Made by a program: the position numbers and the translations under genes. The notes below the pieces were generated by a model, which did not search any database, was not told the origin of the DNA, and saw nothing but the letters and a program-made list of their open reading frames with translations. A stretch of DNA of 64,000 nt, from contig NZ_PGFQ01000001.1 in NCBI RefSeq assembly GCF_029870955.1, forward strand, positions 2,294,001-2,358,000, written 5' to 3'. This document shows positions 27,447-34,725 of the stretch, one piece after another. This DNA comes from Sulfitobacter faviae (GTDB taxonomy: Bacteria > Pseudomonadota > Alphaproteobacteria > Rhodobacterales > Rhodobacteraceae). Position 1 is the stretch's first letter. Every line of letters begins with the position of its first letter.

Positions 27447-28121
27447 ATGTTAAGGATTTGTTCACTTTTCGCCCTCAGTTTGACGCTGAGTATCGTGACT
27501 GGACCCGCAGGGGCGCAGACGGTCTCGGGCGTGGTCCGCGTGATCGACGGGGATACTTTCGATCTCGGCGGTACGCGCATCCGCTTGCATGGTATCGATG
27601 CGCTCGAATCCAGCCAGACCTGCGAGACAGAGGGCGGGCAGGCTTGGGCCTGCGGAGATTGGACAACGAGGGAGGTGCGCGACAGATACCAAGGGGCCAA
27701 CGCGCGTTGTGAGGCACTGGACCGCGACCGCTATGATCGCATCGTCGCCCGCTGCCATGTGGGCGACGTTGACGTGGGGCAGGCGCTGGTGCGTGACGGG
27801 CTGGCCTTTGCCTATCGCAAATATTCGATGGACTATGATCTGGATGAGAAAGCCGCCTTTGTCGCAGGCCGTGGGATTCACGGGTTCAAGACGGTTTCCC
27901 CCGCCCGCTACCGCGTGACCCGCCGCAGCGGGTCCGAGCCTGCCCGGCCCGAGGGGAGCTGCCAGATCAAAGGCAATATCAGCGCCAAGGGGGTCAAGAT
28001 TTACCATATGCCGGGGCAGGAATTTTACAGCCGCACCCGCATCAGCGCCCGCAAAGGCGAGCGTTGGTTCTGCTCCGAAGCCGAGGCCCGCGGCGCGGGT
28101 TGGCGGCGTGCGCGGCGCTGA
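27447..28121 (+). CDS. secreted thermonuclease-like protein (SNase fold)
   Basis: Protein of 224 residues with a signal peptide (LFALSLTLSIVTGPAGAQ) and a staphylococcal-nuclease fold: VSGVVRVIDGDTFDLGGTRIRLHGID, YDRIVARCHVGDVDVGQALV and DGLAFAYRKYS. The catalytic Arg/Asp/Glu set is partly recognisable (RIRLHGIDALES). The C-terminal tail, CQIKGNISAKGVKIYHMPGQ and GERWFCSEAEARGAGWR, is the zinc-ribbon-like extension common in Rhizobiales/Rhodobacterales homologues. Probably periplasmic. It ends one base from the scfR stop on the other strand. Confidence 0.88.
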   Translation: MLRICSLFALSLTLSIVTGPAGAQTVSGVVRVIDGDTFDLGGTRIRLHGIDALESSQTCETEGGQAWACGDWTTREVRDRYQGANARCEALDRDRYDRIVARCHVGDVDVGQALVRDGLAFAYRKYSMDYDLDEKAAFVAGRGIHGFKTVSPARYRVTRRSGSEPARPEGSCQIKGNISAKGVKIYHMPGQEFYSRTRISARKGERWFCSEAEARGAGWRRARR

Positions 28122-29522
28122 TCACTCCACCCGGTAGGGCAGGGTGTCGCGTAGATGCGGGTCGACCACCAACTGCCGCTCTAGCGGCGGAACGGAGCGT
28201 TGATGGCAATCCCGGCGCTCGCAAATCCGGCAGGAAATGCCAATTGGTTCAAAGGCATCGCTGCGGGTGACGTCCATCCCGTCGGCGTAGACCAGCGCGG
28301 GCGCATGGCGCACCTCGCAGCCGAGTGAGATCGCATAGCGCCGCACCGGCGCGCCAAACCGCCCCGCCGGTTTCGAGATGTCCCGCGCCAAACTGATATA
28401 GCGCACCCCATCCGGCGTCTCGGCCAATTGCCGAAGGAACCGCCCCGGCGTTTCAAAGGCGCGGTGGACGTTCCAAAGCGGGCAGGCGCCGCCGAAACGC
28501 GCGAATTGCAGCCGGGTCGCGGAATGGCGTTTGGTGATCGTGCCCGCCTGATCAACCCGGACGAAGAAAAAGGGCACTCCCTTCGCACCGGGCCGCTGCA
28601 TCGTCGACAGCCGATGCGCCACCTGCTCGATCGAGGCACCGAAATGCCCGGCCAGCACCTCCAGATCATGGCGGCAATCCTGCGCCTTTTGCAAGAACCG
28701 CCCATAGGGCAACAGAGCCGCCCCGGCGAAGTAATTGGCCAGCCCAATCTTTGCGATATCCCGCGCCGCGGTGCTGTGGAAACGGGCGAGGTCCAGCGTC
28801 GCCTCCAGCAGCGCGTCTTGCTGGGTCAGCGCCACCTGCAGCAACATCTGAAAGGTCTGTGTCTCAGGCGCCGCACGGGCCGATAGATGCAGTACCTTGC
28901 GGGCGGGATCATAGGCGCGCAGCCGGTCGTCATCCTCAAAAACCACGCGCACCCCGGCACTCTCAAGCGCACGCGCCGCGGTCGCCCGCGTGTCACTGCC
29001 GCTGCCTTCGCGGGTCGCGAAATGCTCTGCCGCACGGTCGACGGCGTCGATGTAATTGTCGCAATAGTGAAAGAAATCCCGCACCTCTTCCCAAGGGGAG
29101 GGCATCGCGCGGGCGTCTTCACGCCCCAGGGCTTCGTCCAGCGAGGCCAGCCGTTCATGCACCTGTCGGTAGCTTTGATGCAGCGCGAGAAAGGCATGTG
29201 CCAGCCCCGGCGCGTTGGAGGCGGTGAGGCGCAGATCGGCCACCGGGGGTGCCTTTCCGGCGAAAATCGGATCGGCCAGCGCCTCGCGCAGATCGCTGAC
29301 CAACCGCTCCCCATCGCCGCTGGAAAGCTCGGTCACATCCAACCTGAACTCCGACGCCAGAGCGAGCACGACATTGGTACTGACGGGCCGGTTGTTATTC
29401 TCCATCTGGTTGAGATAGGGCAAGGAGACGCCCAGCCGGGCGGCGAAGTCTTTCTGCGTCAGCCCCGCGCGGGTCCGGGTCTCACGCAGTTTCACACCGG
29501 CATAGAGTTTCTGGATCGCCAT
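28122..29522 (-). CDS. short-chain fatty acyl-CoA regulator (ScfR family, PccR-like)
   Basis: Regulator of 466 residues controlling acyl-CoA metabolism. An XRE HTH occupies about residues 9-65 (LRETRTRAGLTQKDFAARLG, then VSLPYLNQMENNNRPVS). A long central sensor region with an IrrE/ImmA-like part follows. The C-terminal Cys cluster reads GISCRICERRDCHQRS. PccR of Rhodobacter sphaeroides, from this family, activates propionyl-CoA carboxylase. Placement two genes from pccB and TTTGCAAA-type sites at both promoters support a PccR role. The first site begins ten bases before the ATG, implying autoregulation. Confidence 0.93.
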   Translation of the reverse strand: MAIQKLYAGVKLRETRTRAGLTQKDFAARLGVSLPYLNQMENNNRPVSTNVVLALASEFRLDVTELSSGDGERLVSDLREALADPIFAGKAPPVADLRLTASNAPGLAHAFLALHQSYRQVHERLASLDEALGREDARAMPSPWEEVRDFFHYCDNYIDAVDRAAEHFATREGSGSDTRATAARALESAGVRVVFEDDDRLRAYDPARKVLHLSARAAPETQTFQMLLQVALTQQDALLEATLDLARFHSTAARDIAKIGLANYFAGAALLPYGRFLQKAQDCRHDLEVLAGHFGASIEQVAHRLSTMQRPGAKGVPFFFVRVDQAGTITKRHSATRLQFARFGGACPLWNVHRAFETPGRFLRQLAETPDGVRYISLARDISKPAGRFGAPVRRYAISLGCEVRHAPALVYADGMDVTRSDAFEPIGISCRICERRDCHQRSVPPLERQLVVDPHLRDTLPYRVE

Positions 29523-29531
29523 CCGCGCACC

Positions 29532-29572
29532 TTTGCAACTTTGCAGTTAGGTGCAGCCTAGCTTTGCAAAGC
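29532..29572. promoter_or_regulatory. ScfR/PccR autoregulatory sites
   Basis: TTTGCAAC and TTTGCAGT abut at 29532-29547, the same end-to-end arrangement as at pccB. A third, GCTTTGCAAAGC, is a perfect 12-base palindrome at 29561-29572. All lie between the scfR ATG (29522) and the upstream MFS stop, where the scfR promoter must be. Confidence 0.7.
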
Positions 29573-29600
29573 CGGGGCCACAAGCGCGGGGAGCGTGGGC

Positions 29601-30815
29601 CTAGAGGCCCAAAGCTTTCTCCCGCCGGATCACCACCCAGATGGAGGCGACCGAGGCGATGGCCGTCAGCAACATGAGCCACAACAGCGGATAGGCTCCG
29701 GTTTCAGGGGTGAGCAGGGCGCCCGCCAGCGCGCTCAAGGCCGCGCCGCCGACAATCATGATTGCCCCGCCCAGCCCGGAGGCCGTGCCCGCCAAATGCG
29801 GGCGCACCGACAGCATCCCGGCGGTGGCATTGGGGATGCAAAGCCCGTTGCCCAGCCCCACCAGCGTCATCAGCCCGAAAAAGCTGAGCGGAGAGCCGTA
29901 GCCCGCAAGAAAGATCAGCAGCGACACCGTGCCGCCCACGGCGTTGGAAATGCAGCCCCAAAGCACCAGCGTATTGACGCCGAAACGGGTCGCCGTCCGC
30001 GCGGTGACGAAGTTGCCGATGAAATAGCCAATTGCGGGCGCGCCGAAATAGAGGCCCAGCACCGCAGGCTCCATCCCGAAGACCACGGTGCCCACGAAGG
30101 GCGCGCCGCCGAGATAGGCAAAGAAGGCGCCCGAGCAAAAACCCGTGGCCAGCGCATAGCCCCAAAACCGCGGCGAGCGGAGCAACTCGGGGTATTCGCC
30201 GAACTGCTGCCGCAGCGATTTGCCGCTGGCCCGGGCGGTTTCGCCCAAATCCGCCCAAGCCACCCAAAAGACCAACCCGCCGAGGATCAGCATCGCCCAG
30301 AAGGAAGCCTGCCAGCCGAAACCCTGCTCCAGCAAACCGCCCAAGGCCGGGCTGATCATCGGCACCAGCGCCATGCCCATGGTGACATAGCCGATCATGG
30401 AGGCGGATTCGTCTTGAGTATAAAGGTCGCGGATCACCGCACGGCTCAGCACCATGCCCGTGGCGATCACAGCCTGCGCCATGCGAAACACCAGAAACAC
30501 GGCGATGTTCGGCGCCAGCAGGCAGCCCACCGTGGCCACGAAGAAGATGCCCAAGCCCCAAAGCATCACCCGCCGCCGCCCGAGGTTGTCCGAAATCGGC
30601 CCGATGAAAATCTGCAGTATCCCACTGAAAAACAGGTAGAGCGGCACCGAAAGCTGGATCACCGCATAATCCGTGCCGAAATGCTCTGCCATCTTCGGCA
30701 GGCTGGGCAGAAAGATGTTCATGACCATGGCCGAAAGCCCGGCCAGCAGGATCAGCGTTGAGATATGGGGTGGGGTCGTCCGGTCTAAATACCGGACCCG
30801 GGGGATATCGCTCAT
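29601..30815 (-). CDS. Bcr/CflA-family MFS multidrug transporter
   Basis: Twelve-helix proton antiporter of 404 residues. MSDIPRVRYLDRTTPPHIST is the usual Roseobacter start for this family. GPISDNLGRRRVMLWGLGIF is the MFS motif A loop. RAVIRDLYTQDESASMIGYV is the Bcr/CflA-specific loop. The start at 30815 is chosen by similarity; an in-frame ATG at 30839 is possible, and neither has a strong Shine-Dalgarno. It is divergent from pccB and upstream of scfR on the same strand, so the pccB operator region may also affect it. Export of an organic acid is conceivable but unproved. Confidence 0.9.
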   Translation of the reverse strand: MSDIPRVRYLDRTTPPHISTLILLAGLSAMVMNIFLPSLPKMAEHFGTDYAVIQLSVPLYLFFSGILQIFIGPISDNLGRRRVMLWGLGIFFVATVGCLLAPNIAVFLVFRMAQAVIATGMVLSRAVIRDLYTQDESASMIGYVTMGMALVPMISPALGGLLEQGFGWQASFWAMLILGGLVFWVAWADLGETARASGKSLRQQFGEYPELLRSPRFWGYALATGFCSGAFFAYLGGAPFVGTVVFGMEPAVLGLYFGAPAIGYFIGNFVTARTATRFGVNTLVLWGCISNAVGGTVSLLIFLAGYGSPLSFFGLMTLVGLGNGLCIPNATAGMLSVRPHLAGTASGLGGAIMIVGGAALSALAGALLTPETGAYPLLWLMLLTAIASVASIWVVIRREKALGL

Positions 30816-30866
30816 GCAAATGCAAGTAGTCGGGGGCATGGGAAATGTCCATGTTAACTAGATTGT

Positions 30867-30922
30867 TTTGCAACTTTTCATTTTGCTTCGCAGTGTCTGT
30901 ATTGATTTTGCAAATTTGCAAA
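30867..30922. promoter_or_regulatory. ScfR/PccR operator upstream of pccB
   Basis: Two perfect TTTGCAAA palindromes abut at 30907-30914 and 30915-30922, flanked by T and A. A weaker TTTGCAAC lies at 30867-30874. The tandem site ends 62 bases before the pccB ATG and sits in the divergent pccB/MFS gap, a position suited to activation of pccB. Confidence 0.8.
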
Positions 30923-30984
30923 ATTGCGCTTTGGTCAGTTGCGCTCATCCGGTAGACTGGTCGAAATCACAATAGGGGTGCGTC

Positions 30985-32517
30985 ATGAAAGACATTCTCG
31001 AACAACTGGAGCGGCGTCGCGAAGATGCGCGTTTGGGCGGCGGTCAGGCACGGATCGATGCGCAGCACAGCCGTGGCAAGCTCACCGCGCGGGAGCGCGT
31101 CGATCTGCTGCTCGACGAAGGCTCCTTCGAGGAATTCGACATGTTCGTCACCCACCGCTGCACCGATTTCGGCATGCAGGATCAAAAGCCCGCGGGCGAT
31201 GGTGTGGTCACCGGCTGGGGCACGATTAACGGCCGCCTCGTCTATGTCTTTAGCCAGGATTTCACCGTCTTCGGCGGCTCGCTCTCGGAAACCCATGCTC
31301 AGAAAATCTGCAAGATCATGGATATGGCAGTGCAAAATGGCGCGCCGGTGATCGGCATCAACGATTCCGGCGGCGCGCGCATCCAAGAAGGCGTGGCAAG
31401 CCTTGCAGGCTATGCCGAGGTCTTCCAGCGCAACATCGAAGCTTCCGGCGTGATCCCCCAGATCAGCGTCATCATGGGCCCCTGCGCGGGCGGGGCGGTC
31501 TATTCGCCCGCGATGACCGACTTCATCTTCATGGTCAAAGACAGCTCCTATATGTTCGTCACCGGTCCGGACGTGGTGAAAACCGTCACCAACGAAGTCG
31601 TCACCGCCGAAGAGCTGGGCGGCGCCACGACCCACACGCGCAAATCCTCCGTCGCCGACGCGGCCTTCGAAAATGACGTGGAGGCATTGGCCGAGGTGCG
31701 CCGCCTCGTCGATCTGCTGCCCGCCAACAACCGCGAGAAACCGCCGGTCCGCCCCTTCTTCGACGATCCCAACCGGATCGAACCCTCGCTCGACACACTG
31801 GTGCCGTCGAACGCCAACACCCCCTATGACATGAAGGAATTGATCCTCAAACTGGCGGATGAGGGCGACTTTTACGAAATCCAAGAGGAATTCGCCAAGA
31901 ACATCATCACCGGCTTCATCCGCCTTGAGGGGCGTACCGTCGGCGTGGTGGCCAACCAACCGATGGTGCTGGCCGGATGCCTCGACATCGACAGCTCGCG
32001 CAAAGCGGCGCGTTTCGTGCGTTTCTGCGACGCCTTCGAGATCCCGATCCTCACCCTGGTAGACGTGCCCGGCTTCCTGCCCGGCACCGGTCAGGAATTC
32101 GGCGGTGTCATCAAACACGGCGCGAAACTGCTCTTCGCCTATGGCGAGGCGACCGTGCCAATGGTCACCGTCATCACGCGCAAAGCCTACGGCGGCGCCT
32201 ACGATGTGATGGCCTCGAAACACCTGCGCTCGGATTTCAACTACGCTTGGCCCACCGCCGAAGTTGCCGTGATGGGCGCCAAAGGCGCGACCGAGATCAT
32301 TCACCGCAAGGATCTGAACGACCCCGAAAAGATCGCTAAACACACCAAGGATTACGAGGATCGTTTCGCCAATCCCTTCGTCGCCGCCGAACGTGGCTTC
32401 ATCGACGAGGTGATCCAGCCGCGCTCTACCCGCAAACGGGTCGCCCGCGCCTTCGCCTCTCTGCGCAACAAAAAAGTGCAGACCCCGTGGAAGAAACACG
32501 ACAACATCCCGCTCTGA
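30985..32517 (+). CDS. pccB: propionyl-CoA carboxylase beta (carboxyltransferase) subunit
   Basis: Carboxyltransferase subunit of 510 residues that passes CO2 from biotin to propionyl-CoA, giving methylmalonyl-CoA. Motifs: [40 protein letters not shown] (oxyanion site for carboxybiotin), [19 protein letters not shown] and [20 protein letters not shown]. It ends KKHDNIPL, as in PccB. AGGGG precedes the ATG. A tandem TTTGCAAA site 62 bases upstream links it to the ScfR protein. It heads a run of same-strand genes to pccA. Confidence 0.97.
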   Translation: MKDILEQLERRREDARLGGGQARIDAQHSRGKLTARERVDLLLDEGSFEEFDMFVTHRCTDFGMQDQKPAGDGVVTGWGTINGRLVYVFSQDFTVFGGSLSETHAQKICKIMDMAVQNGAPVIGINDSGGARIQEGVASLAGYAEVFQRNIEASGVIPQISVIMGPCAGGAVYSPAMTDFIFMVKDSSYMFVTGPDVVKTVTNEVVTAEELGGATTHTRKSSVADAAFENDVEALAEVRRLVDLLPANNREKPPVRPFFDDPNRIEPSLDTLVPSNANTPYDMKELILKLADEGDFYEIQEEFAKNIITGFIRLEGRTVGVVANQPMVLAGCLDIDSSRKAARFVRFCDAFEIPILTLVDVPGFLPGTGQEFGGVIKHGAKLLFAYGEATVPMVTVITRKAYGGAYDVMASKHLRSDFNYAWPTAEVAVMGAKGATEIIHRKDLNDPEKIAKHTKDYEDRFANPFVAAERGFIDEVIQPRSTRKRVARAFASLRNKKVQTPWKKHDNIPL

Positions 32518-32622
32518 GCGCCATCATGCAGCTTCATCCTTTCTCAAATACCGATCCCACGAGGGCCGCGCGCGGAACCCTCGGCGGGCTGGGTGGTTTT
32601 CCTTACAAAGGAGGACCGGATC

Positions 32623-32877
32623 ATGCCGAATTCATCCATCAAGGACGAAGAGACCTACAAGTCCCTGCGCGAGGATGGGGCGAGCAAGGAGAAAGCCGCC
32701 CGCATTGCCAATGCGCAGGCCAACGACAGCCAGCACCCCGGCAAGAAGGGGGGCAAACAGCCGCCCTACGAGGATTGGACCAAAGACGCTCTCTACGACC
32801 GGGCGCAAGAGCTCGGGATCGAAGGGCGCTCGGACATGGACAAGGAAACGCTGATCGACGCGCTGCGCAACCACTAG
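32623..32877 (+). CDS. small basic protein, DUF7218/Rho-N-like (84 aa)
   Basis: Charged 84-residue protein beginning MPNSSIKDEETYKSLREDGA, with SKEKAARIANAQAN and then KKGGKQPPYEDWTKDALYDR, AQELGIEGRSDMDKETLIDA. The C-terminal helix-extended-helix resembles the Rho N-terminal/SAP-type nucleic-acid-binding fold found in DUF7218 proteins. AAAGGAGG lies just upstream of the ATG at 32623, so the in-frame codon at 32593 is not the start. Common between pccB and pccA in this family of organisms (from memory); role unknown. Confidence 0.85.
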   Translation: MPNSSIKDEETYKSLREDGASKEKAARIANAQANDSQHPGKKGGKQPPYEDWTKDALYDRAQELGIEGRSDMDKETLIDALRNH

Positions 32878-32885
32878 GCGCTCTT

Positions 32886-33275
32886 CTGCGTCGGGTCTGG
32901 CTGCCAGCCCTGCTGGCGGTCGGGCTTGCAGGCCCCGCGCGGGCCATTGATGTCCCCTCTGGGCAAACCGTTGATCTGCAAGAGGTCTTGGTCGAGGAGC
33001 TCGGCGGTGAGACTTGGCTTCGCTTCCGTTTTATCGCGCCGCAGATTGCCAAAGGGCCGGGGGCCATCGCCTATGACCGCGCCGCGCCGGATATGGAACA
33101 TCTCTGCGCGGTCGTCGCACTTCCTTACATGACTGAACATGCGCTAGCGGGGCAGGTGATCGTCGTCTCCCTCGCTGACCGTCCGGTGGAATTCGGCGCG
33201 GCCGACCCCGAAGCGACCCAGTATTTCGAAGCTTTCCGGGCGCAGGATGACACCTGCATTTGGGAGGGTTTGTGA
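32886..33275 (+). CDS. DUF6497-like exported protein (start codon uncertain)
   Basis: Reads LRRVWLPALLAVGLAGPARA, a good signal peptide, then IDVPSGQTVDLQEVLVEELG, GGETWLRFRFIAPQIAKGPG, YDRAAPDMEHLCAVVALPYM and a final FEAFRAQDDTCIWEGL with two Cys likely to pair. This matches a Rhodobacteraceae family I know as DUF6497. No ATG, GTG or TTG occurs in frame near the signal peptide; CTG at 32886 is the best candidate and would give 129 residues. It begins eight bases after the previous gene, as expected in an operon. Function unknown. Confidence 0.65.
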   Translation: MRRVWLPALLAVGLAGPARAIDVPSGQTVDLQEVLVEELGGETWLRFRFIAPQIAKGPGAIAYDRAAPDMEHLCAVVALPYMTEHALAGQVIVVSLADRPVEFGAADPEATQYFEAFRAQDDTCIWEGL

Positions 33276-33450
33276 TGCACAGGCAATATCTTGCAAGAAT
33301 CCGCCGATCCTCGGATTGGAATGATGCTTTGGAGTCACAACGCGACCGATTGCACTTGCAACCGTATCCATTGCCATGTGAATCGCATATGATGCGGTCA
33401 AGGAATACCCACGTATCCCTTACCTCAGAACCCGGGCTTGGCCGGCGTGT

Positions 33451-33479
33451 TGTCGTGTCAGGTTCATTTAACGTTAATA
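33451..33479 (+). promoter_or_regulatory. candidate promoter of the 46-aa lipoprotein gene
   Basis: TTGTCG (33451-33456), a 17-base spacer and GTTAAT (33474-33479) are followed by TAGGAGATTTAC and the ATG at 33490. The leader would be very short. Confidence 0.4.
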
Positions 33480-33489
33480 GGAGATTTAC

Positions 33490-33630
33490 ATGTCCAAGAG
33501 CATCAAGTTGCTGGCAGCCATCGGTTTCGTTGCAGCGGTTTCGGCCTGCGCGCAGCAAGAAGAAGAGTATGTCGTGGTCGAGCCCGAGCCCATCTCGGTT
33601 GAGCCCGTCTACACCGGCAAGTACAAGTAA
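33490..33630 (+). CDS. small lipoprotein (46 aa)
   Basis: Begins MSKSIKLLAAIGFVAAVSAC and continues AQQEEEYVVVEPEPISVEP to VYTGKYK. The lipobox VSAC predicts lipidation at Cys20, leaving a 27-residue acidic tail. AGGAG sits nine bases before the ATG. I recall near-identical short lipoproteins in many Roseobacter genomes, but none with a known role. A strong stem-loop follows the stop, so it may be its own transcript inside the pcc locus. Confidence 0.85.
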   Translation: MSKSIKLLAAIGFVAAVSACAQQEEEYVVVEPEPISVEPVYTGKYK

Positions 33631-33640
33631 TGCCGTTGCA

Positions 33641-33662
33641 GGGCAGGCGTTTGCGCCTGCCC
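33641..33662 (+). terminator. stem-loop after the 46-aa lipoprotein gene
   Basis: GGGCAGGCG (33641-33649) and CGCCTGCCC (33654-33662) pair perfectly around TTTG, 11 bases after the stop. There is no T tract, so it could be a terminator of weak type or a mRNA-stabilising end. Confidence 0.55.
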
Positions 33663-33699
33663 TGATCCCAGCCACCCCTGCAACCGGGAGGGGTGTCTG

Positions 33700-34059
33700 A
33701 TGCCCGCCTATATGCTAAAACACCGCGGGTTCCCCGGGCGTCTGCCCGGCACCGATTTTCAATTCACCATTCGCCGCCCGAACCCCAAAGGGGTCACGCC
33801 CATCACCCGGCGTGAGCGTCGCCCCGACCGCCGCGCCCCGGATCGCCGCGCCGATACCGCTTTTGTCAAAGCCCTTTGGGAAGCCTTTGGCGAACATCCG
33901 TTCGAGCGTGGCAATCTGGATGCGGGCCGCCTGTCTTGGCTCTTTGGCCGTGAGGTTCTGCCCGCGACCGATCCTTTCGACCCTGCCGATTACGAAGCGC
34001 TGCTGGTGCTCGACGTGGCCGCCGCCCGCGCCGCCTTTCCCGAAGCTTTTGAGGATTGA
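33700..34059 (+). CDS. hypothetical protein (119 aa)
   Basis: Starts MPAYMLKHRGFPGRLPGTDF with GGGAGGGG ahead of the ATG. It has an Arg-rich middle (TRRERRPDRRAPDRRADTAF) and an acidic end (FDPADYEALLVLDVAAARAAF to EAFED). No signal peptide or membrane segment. I do not recognise a family. Good ribosome-binding site, codon use like its neighbours and same-strand position between pccB and pccA support a real gene. Confidence 0.65.
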   Translation: MPAYMLKHRGFPGRLPGTDFQFTIRRPNPKGVTPITRRERRPDRRAPDRRADTAFVKALWEAFGEHPFERGNLDAGRLSWLFGREVLPATDPFDPADYEALLVLDVAAARAAFPEAFED

Positions 34060-34381
34060 TCGGCATGATGTCGCCGCGCCTTTCCGCCGTTCAGCACCGC
34101 TTTGCCGAAGCCCGGCCAAGCCGCGCGGTGTGCTTGGCGCAAAGGCGGGCTTGCGGCAGGCTTTATGCGTCTGGCGGCGCGTCCGTTATCCCGCGTGCCG
34201 CCGAGCCTGAAGACCATACCTCTTCCTCTATCGGGCAGCCGATCCGCGCCTGCGCTCTGCTGTCCGACTTTTCCACAGGGTGGTTTTCAGGTCACAGCGC
34301 AGCAGGCCGAAAATCTGGCCGGGAACTTGTGCAGCGCCACGGCGTTTGTCGGATAGTAGACAGCAGTGAAGGAGCAGGCAC
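34060..34381. other. 322-base region without a supported gene
   Basis: An open frame from 34056 runs through here but its translation is unlike any family and reads on through the next gene in another frame. The last bases hold a GAAGGAG ribosome-binding site (about 34369-34375) for the 68-aa lipoprotein. A promoter for pccA or the lipoprotein may be present; I cannot place it. Confidence 0.4.
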
Positions 34382-34588
34382 ATGTCCATTCGTAACATCA
34401 TCCTCGCGCTTGGCGCGACAGCCGGTCTGGCCGCATGCGGCGACAACATCGGCGAACAAGGTTTGGGCGGCGCAGCCGTCGGCGCAGGTGCGGCAGCCGT
34501 CACAGGCGGGTCGCTGGCGCAGGGCGCAGCCATCGGCGCTGCAGCCAACGTCGGTTACTGTCAGCTCAACCCCGGCAAATGTAACTGA
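34382..34588 (+). CDS. small glycine-rich lipoprotein (68 aa)
   Basis: MSIRNIILALGATAGLAACG gives a signal with lipobox LAAC at Cys19. The mature part is a Gly/Ala-rich hydrophobic stretch, GLGGAAVGAGAAAVTGGSLA then QGAAIGAAANVG, similar to glycine-zipper segments, ending YCQLNPGKCN with a possible disulfide. GAAGGAG precedes the ATG. Glycine-zipper lipoproteins often associate with the outer membrane; here the role is unknown. It is the last small gene before pccA, 137 bases upstream. Confidence 0.85.
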   Translation: MSIRNIILALGATAGLAACGDNIGEQGLGGAAVGAGAAAVTGGSLAQGAAIGAAANVGYCQLNPGKCN

Positions 34589-34725
34589 TCCAGCTACAAT
34601 AGCCGCTTTGCCCGCCATCCGCGCGGGCAGGGCGGCCTCCCTTTCATCTTTACCCCTACAGGCACCCGCGCAGCCCCGGCTGACGCGGCTTTTTGCGTTG
34701 CCTGCATTCGTCAAAGGAACCGCTG

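Noticed and set aside
33276..33489. Short frame with MHRQYLARIRRSS start before the 46-aa lipoprotein
   Set aside because: It has a possible start just after the previous stop but the translation has no conserved features and runs across the lipoprotein gene and its promoter-like region in a different frame.
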